In this document: one piece after another, positions 52,133 to 61,619 of the stretch
Layout: the number at the start of each line of letters is the position of its first letter
Numbering within the stretch: the first letter of the stretch is position 1
Assembly: GCA_046347945.1 (NCBI GenBank)
Contig: JAXMFB010000004.1
Span: 124,001-188,000 of the forward strand
Direction: 5' to 3'
Length of the DNA: 64,000 bases
Source: Zeimonas sp046347945
GTDB taxonomy: Bacteria > Pseudomonadota > Gammaproteobacteria > Burkholderiales > Burkholderiaceae_E
Notes under the pieces: model-generated
Database searches by the model: none
What the model saw: only the letters and a program-made list of their open reading frames with translations
Told to the model about the DNA's origin: nothing
Position numbers and translations under genes: made by a program

Positions 52133-53365
52133 TCAGAAATTCCCAAGGAACCACTCCTTCATGCGTCGCAGCGTCTCCTTGAACGATCCGGACTGCTCTG
52201 CCACCTTGCGGCCGCGCAGCCTCTGCAATCTCGCCTCCTCGAGCAGCCCGACCGCGGTCGAGTAGCGCGGCGAGCGCACCACGTCGGCGAGCCCGCCGGT
52301 GTACGCGGGCATCCCGATGCGCACCGGCTTGAGGAAGATGTCCTCCGCCAGCTCGACCATGCCGGGCAGCAGGCTGGTGCCGCCCGTGAGCACGACGCCC
52401 GAGGACAGCAGTTCCTCGTAACCCGACTCGCGCACCACCTGGTGCACGAGCGAGAACAGCTCCTCGATGCGCGGCTCGATCACCGCGGCCAGCGCCTGGC
52501 GCGACAGCGTGCGCGGCGCCCGGTCGCCCAGGCCCGGCACCTCGATCTTCTCGTTGGGATCGGCGAGCACCTGCTTGGCGATGCCGAAGCGCAGCTTGAT
52601 CTCGTCGGCTTCCGGCGTCGGCGTGCGCAGCGCCATCGCGATGTCGTTGGTGATCTGGTCGCCGGCGATCGGGATCACCGCCGTGTGCCGGATCGCGCCG
52701 CCGGTGAAGATCGCGATGTCGGTGGTGCCCCCGCCGATGTCGACCAGCGCGACGCCGAGTTCCTTCTCGTCCTGGGTCAGGATCGACATGCTCGAGGCGA
52801 GCGGCTGGAGGATCAGGTCGTTGACCTCCAGGCCGCAGCGGCGCACGCACTTGACGATGTTCTGCGCGGCCGACACCGCACCGGTCACGATGTGCACCTT
52901 GACCTCGAGGCGCACGCCGCTCATGCCGATCGGCTCGCGGATGTCCTCCTGGCCGTCGATGATGAATTCCTGCGGCAGCACGTGGACGATCTGCTGGTCG
53001 GTCGGGATGTTCACCGCCTTGGCGGTCTCGATCACCCGCGCCATGTCGGCTTCGGTGACCTCCTTGTCCTTGATCGCCACCATGCCGCTGGAGTTGAAGC
53101 TGCGGATGTGGCTGCCGGCGATGCCCGTGTAGACCGTGCGGATCTTGCAGTCGGCCATCAACTCGGCTTCCTCGAGCGCGCGCTGGATCGACGCGACCGT
53201 CGACTCGATGTTGACCACCACGCCCTTCTTGAGCCCGCGCGAATCGTGCTGGCCGAGACCCACGATCTCGTAGTGGCCGTCGGCGCGCATCTCGGCAACG
53301 ATCGCCACGATCTTCGAAGTGCCGATGTCGAGTCCGACGATCAGGTCCTTGGCGTCTCTGGTCAT
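52133..53365 (-). CDS. ftsA: Cell division actin homologue FtsA
   Basis: 410-residue actin-fold protein that tethers FtsZ to the membrane. The phosphate-1 motif GLDIGTSKIVAIVAE is near the N-terminus; phosphate-2 is VALVDIGGGTTDIAIF, and the adenosine motif is VVLTGGTSLLPGMVELAE. The C-terminal amphipathic membrane helix is ETLRRMKEWFLGNF. Eleven bases separate it from ftsQ; ftsZ follows after 128 bp. Confidence 0.97.
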   Translation of the reverse strand: MTRDAKDLIVGLDIGTSKIVAIVAEMRADGHYEIVGLGQHDSRGLKKGVVVNIESTVASIQRALEEAELMADCKIRTVYTGIAGSHIRSFNSSGMVAIKDKEVTEADMARVIETAKAVNIPTDQQIVHVLPQEFIIDGQEDIREPIGMSGVRLEVKVHIVTGAVSAAQNIVKCVRRCGLEVNDLILQPLASSMSILTQDEKELGVALVDIGGGTTDIAIFTGGAIRHTAVIPIAGDQITNDIAMALRTPTPEADEIKLRFGIAKQVLADPNEKIEVPGLGDRAPRTLSRQALAAVIEPRIEELFSLVHQVVRESGYEELLSSGVVLTGGTSLLPGMVELAEDIFLKPVRIGMPAYTGGLADVVRSPRYSTAVGLLEEARLQRLRGRKVAEQSGSFKETLRRMKEWFLGNF

Positions 53366-53376
53366 GTGGTCCTGCT

Positions 53377-54165
53377 TCAATGCGTTCGTTGCGCCGTCGC
53401 GGACTCGTGCCCGTCCGCTTCGGCGAGCTGCGCGAGCGAACGGATCGCGAATCCGTTCGGGTAGCGCAGGTCGATCACTTCGGCGCGCCGCTTCAGGCTC
53501 GCCATCACCTCCGGATACGCGCCGACCCAGCGCGCGACACGGCGCTCGATCGGCATGCCCTGGTCGCGCCCGAGCAGCAGCGTGGTGCCGTCGTCCAGCC
53601 GCATCGTCCAGGCGTAGCGCGGGGACAGCGCGACCGCGTCGGGATGCACGCCCAGGGGCGCCACCGCCTCGCGCAGTTCGGCGTAACGCCGCGCGACCTG
53701 CAGCGCGCTGCCTTCGGGCCCCGAGAACTGCGGCAGGTCGCCGTCCTCCTCGGCCTCTGCGAGGTTCGCGGCGAACAGTTCGCCGAAGGTGTTGATCAGG
53801 CGGCCGTCGCCCCAGAACGCGAGCGGCCGGTGCTCCTCGATCGCCACCACCAGGCCGTCGGGCCAGACGCGGCGCACGCCGGCGCGACGCACCCACGGAA
53901 CGGTCTCGAAGGTGGCGCGGACCGCGTCGAGATCGACCGCGAAGAAGTTGCCGCGCACGTGGCGGGTGACCGCGGCGCGCAACAGGGGAGCCGACACGTG
54001 GCGCAGCGGGTGCCCTTCGGCCGCCTCGATCGCCACCCCGCGCAGCGTGAAGTACGGCCGCTGCGACAGCCACCAGGCTGCGCTGGCCAGCGCGGCCAGC
54101 AGCGTCGCGCCGAGCAGTGCGTTGGCCAGCGCGTTCATCAGGCGCGAGTCGTGCCAGACGTTCAA
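53377..54165 (-). CDS. ftsQ: Cell division protein FtsQ (TTG start)
   Basis: 262-residue bitopic divisome protein: short cytoplasmic N-terminus, one helix (about 10-32), POTRA domain (YFTLRGVAIEAAEGHPLRHV to about residue 110) and the beta domain. Homologues begin M(N)W.N.R.LN, matching (L/M)NVWHDSRLMNALANALLG here, so I take TTG 54165 as the start; its TTGA overlaps the ddl stop. The ATG at 54138 would lose the conserved N-terminus. Recruits FtsB/FtsL, encoded outside the window or elsewhere. Confidence 0.9.
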   Translation of the reverse strand: MNVWHDSRLMNALANALLGATLLAALASAAWWLSQRPYFTLRGVAIEAAEGHPLRHVSAPLLRAAVTRHVRGNFFAVDLDAVRATFETVPWVRRAGVRRVWPDGLVVAIEEHRPLAFWGDGRLINTFGELFAANLAEAEEDGDLPQFSGPEGSALQVARRYAELREAVAPLGVHPDAVALSPRYAWTMRLDDGTTLLLGRDQGMPIERRVARWVGAYPEVMASLKRRAEVIDLRYPNGFAIRSLAQLAEADGHESATAQRTH

Positions 54166-55136
54166 CGCCGCCCCCCGATCTTCAGGCTCGCCGAGGCGAG
54201 GATTCGCAGGCACAGCTCCTCGTAGGACATGCCCACCGCGCGGGCCGCCATCGGCACCAGCGAGTGGCCGGTCATCCCCGGCGAGGTGTTCACTTCGAGC
54301 AGGAAGGGCCGGTCGTCGCAGCGGCGCAGCATCACGTCGACCCGGCCCCATCCCTCGCAGCCGATCGCGAGGTAGGCGCGCAGCGACAGTTCGGCGATCT
54401 CGCCGGCGAGCGCCTCGGGCAGTTCGGCCGGGCAGACGTAGCGCGTGTCGTCGCGGAAGTACTTGTTCTGGTAGTCGTAGTTGCCCGCCGGCGCGACGAT
54501 CTCGATGACCGGCAGCGCGCGCGCGGTGCTGCCCGTGCCGATCACTGCGATCGTGAGCTCGCGCCCGTCGACGAACTCCTCGCACAGCACGTCGTCGTCG
54601 TGGCGCCGCGCGATCTCGAAGGCCGCCTGGGCCTGGTCGGCCGACACCATCTTCGTGAAACCGATCGTCGAGCCCTCGCGCGACGGCTTGACCGCCATCG
54701 GCAGGCCGAAGCGGGCTGCCGCGTCAGCGACGTCGGCCACGCCGTGCGCGAGCGCGAATGCCGGCGTCGGCAGGCCGTGCGTCATCCAGATGCGCTTCGT
54801 GTAGACCTTGTCCATCCCGATCGCCGAAGCCATCACGCCGCTGCCCGTGTAGGGAATGCCGAGCAACTCGAGCGCGCCCTGCACCGTGCCGTCCTCGCCG
54901 TAGCGGCCGTGCAGCGCGATGAACGCGCGGGAGAAACCCTCGCGGCGCAGGTCGTCGAGCGAGCGCTCGGCCGGGTCGAACGCATGCGCGTCGACGCCGC
55001 GGCTGCGCAGGGCTGCCAGCACGCCGGTGCCCGACATCATCGACACTTCGCGCTCGGCCGAGCGGCCGCCGAACAGCACCGCCACCTTGCCGAGGGCCGC
55101 GGGATCGCGCAGGAAGTCGGTTTCGACGGTCGACAT
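54162..55136 (-). CDS. ddlB: D-alanine--D-alanine ligase
   Basis: 324-residue ATP-grasp enzyme that makes the D-Ala-D-Ala end of the peptidoglycan stem. VLFGGRSAEREVSMMSGTGV is the N-terminal motif; ALHGRYGEDGTVQGALELLG, PMAVKPSREGSTIGFTKM and LEVNTSPGMTGHSLVP follow. Start ATG 55136, one base after the murC stop, is preferred to an upstream GTG at 55160 inside murC. Confidence 0.96.
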   Translation of the reverse strand: MSTVETDFLRDPAALGKVAVLFGGRSAEREVSMMSGTGVLAALRSRGVDAHAFDPAERSLDDLRREGFSRAFIALHGRYGEDGTVQGALELLGIPYTGSGVMASAIGMDKVYTKRIWMTHGLPTPAFALAHGVADVADAAARFGLPMAVKPSREGSTIGFTKMVSADQAQAAFEIARRHDDDVLCEEFVDGRELTIAVIGTGSTARALPVIEIVAPAGNYDYQNKYFRDDTRYVCPAELPEALAGEIAELSLRAYLAIGCEGWGRVDVMLRRCDDRPFLLEVNTSPGMTGHSLVPMAARAVGMSYEELCLRILASASLKIGGRR

Positions 55137-55137
55137 C

Positions 55138-56553
55138 TCAGTTGCTCCAGCGGGTGTCACCGGCTGCCTCCTTCACCTGCTGCGGCACGGCGCCGATCGA
55201 CCCCGCGCCCATCGTGATCACGACGTCGCCGTCGCGCGCCGCATCGAGGATCGCGGCCGGCATCGCCGCAATCTCCTCGACGAACACCGGCTCGACCTTG
55301 CCGGCCACGCGTACTGCGCGCGCCAGCGAGCGGCCGTCGGCGGCGACGATCGGCGACTCGCCGGCCGGATAGACCTCGGCGAGCAGCAGCACGTCGGGCG
55401 TGGACAGCACCCGGACGAAGTCCTCGAACAGGTCGCGGGTGCGGGTGTAGCGGTGCGGCTGGAAGGCCAGCACCAGCCGCCGGCCGGGGAACGCGCCGCC
55501 GGCCGCCGCGAGCGTCGCTTCCATCTCTGCGGGGTGGTGCCCGTAGTCGTCGATCAGCGTGAAACGGCCGCCGCCGCTGGAGGCGCGCACCGCGATCTCG
55601 CCGTAGCGCTGGAACCGCCGGCCAACGCCGTGGAACTCGGCCAGCGCCGCGGCGATCGCCTCGTCGGCGACGCCGAGCTCGTCGGCGACCGCGATCGCGG
55701 CCAGGGCGTTGCGCACGTTGTGCAGCCCCGGCGCGTTGAGCACCAGCGGCAGGGGCGGCGCGTCCTCGCGCAGCAGCGTGAAGCGCATCTGCCCGCCGTC
55801 GGCGGCGACGTCGACCGCGCGGAACTGCGCGCCCTCGTCGAGCCCGTAGGTCAGCACCGGCTTGGAGACGAAGGGCAGGATCTCGCGGACGTGCGCGTCG
55901 TCGATGCACAGCACCGCGGCGCCGTAGAAAGGCAGCCGCTGCGTGAACTCGACGAACGCCTGGCGCAGGCGCGCGAAGTCGTGTCCGTAGGTCTCCATGT
56001 GGTCGGCGTCGATGTTGGTGATCACCGCGATCATCGGCGCCAGGTTGAGGAACGAGCCGTCCGATTCGTCGGCCTCCACGACGATGTACTCGCCGGTGCC
56101 GAGGCGCGCATTCGCTCCGGCACTGATCAGCCGGCCGCCGATCACGAAGGTCGGGTCGAGGCCGCCGGCGGCGAGCACCGACGCGACCAGGCTCGTCGTC
56201 GTCGTCTTCCCGTGCGTGCCGGCTATCGCGACGCCGTGCTTGAGCTTCATCAGCTCGGCCAGCATCATCGCGCGCGGCACCACCGGCACGCGGCGGTTGC
56301 GCGCTGCGATCACTTCGGGGTTGTCGCTGCGCACCGCGGTGGACGTGACGACGCAGTCGGCGCCGTCGATGTTGGCCGCATCGTGCCCGAGCGTGACCGT
56401 CGCGCCGAGCGCGTCGAGCCGTCGCGTCGCCGGGCCTGCGGCGACGTCGGACCCGCTGATGCGGTAGCCGAGGTTCAGCAGCACCTCGGCAATGCCGCTC
56501 ATCCCGGCGCCGCCGATCCCGACGAAGTGGATGTGCTTGACCTTGTGCTTCAT
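55138..56553 (-). CDS. murC: UDP-N-acetylmuramate--L-alanine ligase
   Basis: 471-residue Mur ligase that adds the first L-Ala to UDP-MurNAc. N-terminal UDP-binding VGIGGAGMSGIAEVLLNLGY; ATP loop GTHGKTTTTS from G112; central EADESDGSFLNLAP; C-terminal YGHHPAEMEATLAAA. Overlaps murG by ATGA. Confidence 0.97.
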   Translation of the reverse strand: MKHKVKHIHFVGIGGAGMSGIAEVLLNLGYRISGSDVAAGPATRRLDALGATVTLGHDAANIDGADCVVTSTAVRSDNPEVIAARNRRVPVVPRAMMLAELMKLKHGVAIAGTHGKTTTTSLVASVLAAGGLDPTFVIGGRLISAGANARLGTGEYIVVEADESDGSFLNLAPMIAVITNIDADHMETYGHDFARLRQAFVEFTQRLPFYGAAVLCIDDAHVREILPFVSKPVLTYGLDEGAQFRAVDVAADGGQMRFTLLREDAPPLPLVLNAPGLHNVRNALAAIAVADELGVADEAIAAALAEFHGVGRRFQRYGEIAVRASSGGGRFTLIDDYGHHPAEMEATLAAAGGAFPGRRLVLAFQPHRYTRTRDLFEDFVRVLSTPDVLLLAEVYPAGESPIVAADGRSLARAVRVAGKVEPVFVEEIAAMPAAILDAARDGDVVITMGAGSIGAVPQQVKEAAGDTRWSN

Positions 56554-57620
56554 GACACTCGTGCCGCCTCTTCGCAGACGTCGGCCACCCGTCGCGCGGC
56601 ATCGGGCCGGGCCAGGGCGCGAGCGCGCGCGGCCATCGCCGCCAGCCCCGGCCGGTCGAAGCCTCCCAGTGCCGCGGCCAGCCGCTCCGGAGCGAGCCCG
56701 GACTGGGGCATCAGCACCGCGGCGCCGTGCCCCGACAGGAAGCGCGCGTTGCCTGTCTGGTGATCGTCGACCGCGTGCGGAAACGGAACCAGCACGCTGG
56801 CGACGCCGATCGCCGCGATCTCGGCGATCGTCATCGCGCCGGACCGGCACACCAGCAGGTCGGCCTGCCGATAGGCGCCGGCCATGTCGTCGATGAACTC
56901 GACCACCGACGCGGCGACGCCGAGCTCGCGATAGCGCGCCTCGAGCGCCTCGCGCCGGCCCCGCCCGCTCTGATGCAGGACCTGCGGGCGCGCCTGCGCG
57001 GACATCAGCGCGAGCGCGGCGGGCACCGCGTCGTTGAGCGCCTGCGCGCCGAGGCTGCCGCCGACGACCAGCAGGCGCAGCGGGCCCGAACGCTGCGCGT
57101 AGCGCACCTCGGGGGCATCGTCGCGAAGCATCTCGGTGCGCAGCGGGTTGCCGGTGCACTGCGCGCCCGGCAACGTGCCCGGAAACGCCTCGAGCACCCG
57201 GTCGGCGACGCGCGCGAGCAGCCGGTTGGTCAGGCCGGCCACCGAGTTCTGCTCGTGGACCACCAGCGGCCGGCGCAGCAGGCGCGCCATCATGCCGCCG
57301 GGAAACGCGACGTAGCCGCCCATGCCCAGCACGACCGCCGGCCGGGTCGCGCGCAGCGCGCGAATGCTGTCGCGGAACGCGGTGAGCAGCCGAAGCGGCA
57401 GCAGGAGCCTGGTCGCGAGCCCCTTGCCGCGCACGCCGCCCATGCGCACCCATTGCATCGCGATGCCGTGCTTCGGCACCAGCGTGGCCTCCATGCCGGA
57501 CGGGTTGCCGAGCCAGACGACGCTCCAGTCGCGGGCGCGCATCTCGGCAGCGACCGCGAGCCCCGGCATCACGTGGCCGCCGGTGCCGCCGGCCATGATC
57601 ATGATGGTGCGCCCACTCAT
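56550..57620 (-). CDS. murG: Lipid II synthase MurG
   Basis: 356-residue peripheral glycosyltransferase (GT28) that adds GlcNAc to lipid I on the cytoplasmic face. The G loops IMAGGTGGHVMPGLAVA and GMGGYVAFPGG and the donor-site GGSLGAQALND and CRSGAMTIAEIAAIGVAS are all present. Overlaps ftsW (ATGA) and murC (ATGA). Confidence 0.97.
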   Translation of the reverse strand: MSGRTIMIMAGGTGGHVMPGLAVAAEMRARDWSVVWLGNPSGMEATLVPKHGIAMQWVRMGGVRGKGLATRLLLPLRLLTAFRDSIRALRATRPAVVLGMGGYVAFPGGMMARLLRRPLVVHEQNSVAGLTNRLLARVADRVLEAFPGTLPGAQCTGNPLRTEMLRDDAPEVRYAQRSGPLRLLVVGGSLGAQALNDAVPAALALMSAQARPQVLHQSGRGRREALEARYRELGVAASVVEFIDDMAGAYRQADLLVCRSGAMTIAEIAAIGVASVLVPFPHAVDDHQTGNARFLSGHGAAVLMPQSGLAPERLAAALGGFDRPGLAAMAARARALARPDAARRVADVCEEAARVS

Positions 57621-58837
57621 GCGGCACCCCGCATGAGTTGCCGATTCTCGTAATCCACGCGCAGCAGGACGGCGATCGCGACGCAGTTCACGAGCACGCC
57701 GCTGCCGCCATAGCTCATCAACGGCAACGTGAGGCCCTTGGTCGGCAGCAGGCCGGTGTTCACCCCCATGTTGATGAACGCCTGCAGGCCGATCCACAGC
57801 CCGATCCCCTTGGCGACCAGCCCCGCGAACGTGCGCTCGAGCTTGATCGACTGGCGGCCGATCTCGAACGCGCGCCGGGTGAGCCAGAAGAACAGCGCGA
57901 TCACGACCATCACGCCGACCAGGCCGAGTTCCTCGCCGAGCACCGCCAGCAGGAAGTCGGTGTGCGCCTCGGGCAGGTAGTGCAACTTTTCGACCGAACC
58001 GCCCAGGCCTACGCCGAACAGCTCGCCGCGGCCGAACGCGATCAGCGAGTGCGACAGCTGGTAGCCCTTGCCGAGCGTGTTGGCCTCGTCGAACGGATCG
58101 AGGTAGGCGAAGATGCGCTCGCGCCGCCATGGCGACAGCCAGATCAGCAGCGAGAAGGTCGTGCCCGCGATCACCACCAGCGCGGCGAACAGCCTGCCGT
58201 TGACGCCGCCGAGGTACAGCAGGCCCATCGCGATCGCGGCGATGACCACGAACGCCCCCATGTCGGGCTCGAGCAGCAGCAGCATCCCGACCAGCGCGAC
58301 CGCGGCACCCATCGGCAGGAAGCCCTTGCGAACGCTCTGCATCGAATCCTGCTTGCGCACCGTGTAGTCGGCCGCGTAGAGCACGACGAAGAGCTTCATC
58401 AGCTCGGACGGCTGCAGGTTGAACACGTACAGGGACAGCCAGCGGCGCGCGCCGTAGACCGACTTGCCCACTCCGGGGATCAGGACGATCACCAGCAGGA
58501 CCAGGCCGATCAGGAACAGCCACTTGGACCAGGCCTGCCATTCGCGCACCGGCACCGCGAACGCGACGAGCCCGGTGCCGACGCCGATCAGCATCGCCAT
58601 CAGGTGGCGCACCAGGAAGTGCGTGGGCGCGTAATTGGCGAAGCGCGACGAGTCGGGCAGCGCGATCGAAGCCGAATAGACCATCACCAGGCCGATCAGC
58701 AGCAGCGCGGCGACGACCCACAGCATTGCGAAATCGGCGTTCTGGGCACTCGCGGGCGACGCGACCCGAAGCGCCGCGCGGCGCAGCAGCGGCTGCGGAT
58801 CGCCGCGGCCGCGGCCTGGGAGGCGCAGGCTCAGCAT
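57617..58837 (-). CDS. ftsW: SEDS peptidoglycan polymerase FtsW
   Basis: 406-residue ten-helix SEDS protein that polymerises septal glycan with its PBP partner (FtsI, outside the window). Family signatures GARRWLSLYVFNLQPSELMK, LEPDMGAFVVIAAIAMGLLY, GKGYQLSHSLIAFGRGELFG, and LPTKGLTLPLMSYGGSGVLV are complete. The catalytic Asp is in YLPEAHTDFLLAVLGEELG. A basic 40-residue tail precedes TM1. Start ATG 58837 overlaps the murD stop by seven bases. Confidence 0.96.
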   Translation of the reverse strand: MLSLRLPGRGRGDPQPLLRRAALRVASPASAQNADFAMLWVVAALLLIGLVMVYSASIALPDSSRFANYAPTHFLVRHLMAMLIGVGTGLVAFAVPVREWQAWSKWLFLIGLVLLVIVLIPGVGKSVYGARRWLSLYVFNLQPSELMKLFVVLYAADYTVRKQDSMQSVRKGFLPMGAAVALVGMLLLLEPDMGAFVVIAAIAMGLLYLGGVNGRLFAALVVIAGTTFSLLIWLSPWRRERIFAYLDPFDEANTLGKGYQLSHSLIAFGRGELFGVGLGGSVEKLHYLPEAHTDFLLAVLGEELGLVGVMVVIALFFWLTRRAFEIGRQSIKLERTFAGLVAKGIGLWIGLQAFINMGVNTGLLPTKGLTLPLMSYGGSGVLVNCVAIAVLLRVDYENRQLMRGAA

Positions 58838-60441
58838 GCCCCCTCCATCGCGACGCCGCGCGCCTCGGCCCGCTGCCGCACGGCGGCCGCGAACACCTGG
58901 GCGCGGTGCTCGTAGTTGCGGAACATGTCGAGGCTGGCGCACGCCGGCGACAACAGCACCGCCTCGCCGGGCCGCGCGTCGTCGCCGGCGCGCCCGACCG
59001 CCTCGTCGAGGCTCGCGCAATCGAACAGTGGCACGCCGGTGTCCGACAGGGCGGCGCGCAGCAGCGGCGCGTCGCGCCCGATCAGGTAGACGGCCGCCGC
59101 GTGCTCGCGCACCGCGACGGCCAGCGCGGTGAAGTCCTGCCCCTTGCCGTCGCCGCCGGCGATCAGCCGGCAACGCCGACCGAGGCCGCGCAGCGCCGCG
59201 ATGGTCGCGCCGACGTTCGTGCCCTTGCTGTCGTCGTAATACTCGGCGCCGTCGATCGAAGCCAGCAGCTGGCAGCGGTGCGGCTCGCCCGCGTAGTCGC
59301 GCAGCGCGTGGAGCATCTTCGCCATCGGCACGCCGATCGCACTGCACAGCGCCAGCGCCGCGAGTGCGTTGAGCTGGTTGTGCACGCCGCGGATCCGCAG
59401 CGCGTCGGCGGGCATCAGTCGCCTCACGGTGAACGCGACCGGTTCGCGGCGCCGGCGCCCGGCCCCGGCCCCGGCGTCGTCGTCGGCGACTGCCTGCGCG
59501 AGCCAGGTGAGCGAGCCTTCGCGAACGAGGCCGAATTCGCCGGCTGCCTGCGGCGCATCGGCGCCGAATGCGATCCGCAGCGGCGCCGCCGCGACGGCCG
59601 CGCGGGCGTCGCCGGAGGCCCGCGCGCCGCCCGCAGCGGTGCCGCGTAACGCCGGCGCCGGGCCGGCGCGCAGCGGCGCGGTGACCAGGTCTCCCCGGTC
59701 GAACACCGCGACCGTGCCCGGCGCGTAGATGCGCCGCTTTGCGGCGACGTAGCTGTCCATCGTCGCGTGCCAGTCGAGGTGGTCCTCGCTGACGTTCAGG
59801 ATCGTCGCGGCGTCGGGGGCGAAGCTGTGCGCCAGCGCCAGCTGGAAGCTGGACAGCTCGATCACCCACGCCTGCGGCAGCGCGCCGGCGTCGATCGCCG
59901 CGCCCAGCGCGTCGAGCATCGCGGGACGGATGTTGCCGGCGGCGACCGCCGTCAGGCCCGCGCCGCGGCACAGGTGCGCAGCCAGCGCGGTGGTCGTCGT
60001 CTTTCCATTGGTGCCGGTCACCGCGATCACCTTCGGCCGGTACCCGGACTCGCGCAGGTCGGCGAGCGCCTGCGCGAACAACTCGAGCTCGCCCGCGACC
60101 GGAACGCCGCGCTCGCGGGCGAGCGCGTGAAAGCGCGCCGACTCTCCGAGCTCGATCGACAGGCCCGGGCTCCACGCGACGAGGTCGACGCCGTCGAGCC
60201 AGCGCTCGCTCCACGCCGGGCTCGCCACGTAGTCGATGGCCCCCCCCTGCGCGCGCAGCGCCTGCAGCTGCGGGAGGTCTGCGCCATCGGCGCTGCGCGT
60301 GTCGGCCACGCGCACGTGCGCGCCCTGGCGCGCCGCCCACCGCGCCATCGCGACGCCCGAGTCGCCCAGACCGAGCACGAGCACGCGCCGGTCCTTCAGG
60401 TCGAACAGGTGCAGCTGCGCGGGGTCGGAGGCTTCGCTCAT
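58831..60441 (-). CDS. murD: UDP-N-acetylmuramoyl-L-alanine--D-glutamate ligase, enlarged
   Basis: 536-residue Mur ligase, longer than the usual ~440-500. N-terminal VLVLGLGDSGVAMARWAARQ, ATP loop GTNGKTTTT (from G143), the ELSSFQLALAHSFAPDAATI block and the C-terminal YDDSKGTNVGATIAALRGLG are normal. The extra length is a Gly/Ala/Arg-rich stretch in the central domain between about residues 250 and 330 (AAGGARASGDARAAVAAAP and DDDAGAGAGRRRREPVAF). Overlaps ftsW; 8 bp after mraY. Confidence 0.95.
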   Translation of the reverse strand: MSEASDPAQLHLFDLKDRRVLVLGLGDSGVAMARWAARQGAHVRVADTRSADGADLPQLQALRAQGGAIDYVASPAWSERWLDGVDLVAWSPGLSIELGESARFHALARERGVPVAGELELFAQALADLRESGYRPKVIAVTGTNGKTTTTALAAHLCRGAGLTAVAAGNIRPAMLDALGAAIDAGALPQAWVIELSSFQLALAHSFAPDAATILNVSEDHLDWHATMDSYVAAKRRIYAPGTVAVFDRGDLVTAPLRAGPAPALRGTAAGGARASGDARAAVAAAPLRIAFGADAPQAAGEFGLVREGSLTWLAQAVADDDAGAGAGRRRREPVAFTVRRLMPADALRIRGVHNQLNALAALALCSAIGVPMAKMLHALRDYAGEPHRCQLLASIDGAEYYDDSKGTNVGATIAALRGLGRRCRLIAGGDGKGQDFTALAVAVREHAAAVYLIGRDAPLLRAALSDTGVPLFDCASLDEAVGRAGDDARPGEAVLLSPACASLDMFRNYEHRAQVFAAAVRQRAEARGVAMEGAC

Positions 60442-60449
60442 CGCACTTC

Positions 60450-61619
60450 CTAGCGCAGCTTCAGCGTCGACAGGCCGAACAGCACCAGCATCATCGTCAC
60501 GATCCAGAAACGCACGACGACCTGGCTTTCCTTGACGCCCCCGACCTCGAAGTGATGGTGCAGCGGCGCCATCCTGAAGATGCGCCGGCCCTCGCCGTAG
60601 CGCCGCTTCGTGTACTTGTAGTACCCGACCTGGACCATCACCGACAGGGTCTCGACGACGAACACGCCGCCCATGATGAACAGCACGATCTCCTGCCGCA
60701 CGATGACCGCGATCGTTCCCAGCGCGGCACCGAGCGCCAGCGCGCCCACGTCGCCCATGAACACCTGCGCGGGGTACGCGTTGTACCAGAGGAACGCGAG
60801 GCCGGCGCCGGCGATCGCGGCGCAGAAGACGGTGAGTTCGCCCGCGCCCGGGATGTGCGGGATCAGCAGGTACCGGGCGAATACCGCGTTGCCCGCTGCG
60901 TACGCGAAGATGCCCAGCGCCGAGCCCACCAGCACCGACGGCATGATCGCGAGGCCGTCGGCACCGTCGGTCAGGTTCACCGCGTTGCTCGTGCCGACGA
61001 TGACCAGGTAGGTCAGCACGATGAACCCGAACACACCGAGCGGGTAGGCGATGTGCTTGAAGAACGGCACGATCAGGTCGGCCTGTGCCGGCAAGCCGGT
61101 GGCGAAGCCGCTGAAGACCCAGTCGGTGAACAGCGACCACGCCTGCTCGTTCGTCTGCGCCGGCACCGCGAAGGCCAGCGCGACCGCCGCCAGCAGCCCG
61201 ATCGCCGACTGCCAGAAGTACTTCTCCCTGGCCGACATCCCCTTCGGATTGCGGTGCACGACCTTGCGGTAGTCGTCGATCCAGCCGATCCAGCCGAAGC
61301 CGAGCGTGACGATGAGCACGATCCAGACGAAGCGGTTCGACAGGTCGGCCCACAGCAGCGTGGCCGTGCAGATCGAGATCAGGATCAGCGCGCCGCCCAT
61401 CGTCGGCGTACCGGATTTCGCGAGGTGGGTCTGCGGGCCGTCGCTGCGCACTGCCTGGCCGATCTTCATCGCGGTCAGCTTGCGGATCAGCGCGGGGCCG
61501 AAGATCAGTCCGATCGCCAACGCCGTCAGCGTCGCCAGCACCGCGCGCAGCGTGATGTAGCCGAACACCGAGAACGCACGGATGTCCTTGGCCAGCCACT
61601 GCGTGAGCTCGAGCAGCAT
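60450..61619 (-). CDS. mraY: Phospho-N-acetylmuramoyl-pentapeptide transferase MraY
   Basis: 389-residue ten-helix enzyme that moves phospho-MurNAc-pentapeptide to undecaprenyl phosphate, forming lipid I. The catalytic DDYRKV (GWIDDYRKVVHRNPKG), NLTDGADGLA and the HHH motif MAPLHHHFE are intact. Start ATG 61619 overlaps the murF stop by one base (TGATG). Confidence 0.97.
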   Translation of the reverse strand: MLLELTQWLAKDIRAFSVFGYITLRAVLATLTALAIGLIFGPALIRKLTAMKIGQAVRSDGPQTHLAKSGTPTMGGALILISICTATLLWADLSNRFVWIVLIVTLGFGWIGWIDDYRKVVHRNPKGMSAREKYFWQSAIGLLAAVALAFAVPAQTNEQAWSLFTDWVFSGFATGLPAQADLIVPFFKHIAYPLGVFGFIVLTYLVIVGTSNAVNLTDGADGLAIMPSVLVGSALGIFAYAAGNAVFARYLLIPHIPGAGELTVFCAAIAGAGLAFLWYNAYPAQVFMGDVGALALGAALGTIAVIVRQEIVLFIMGGVFVVETLSVMVQVGYYKYTKRRYGEGRRIFRMAPLHHHFEVGGVKESQVVVRFWIVTMMLVLFGLSTLKLR

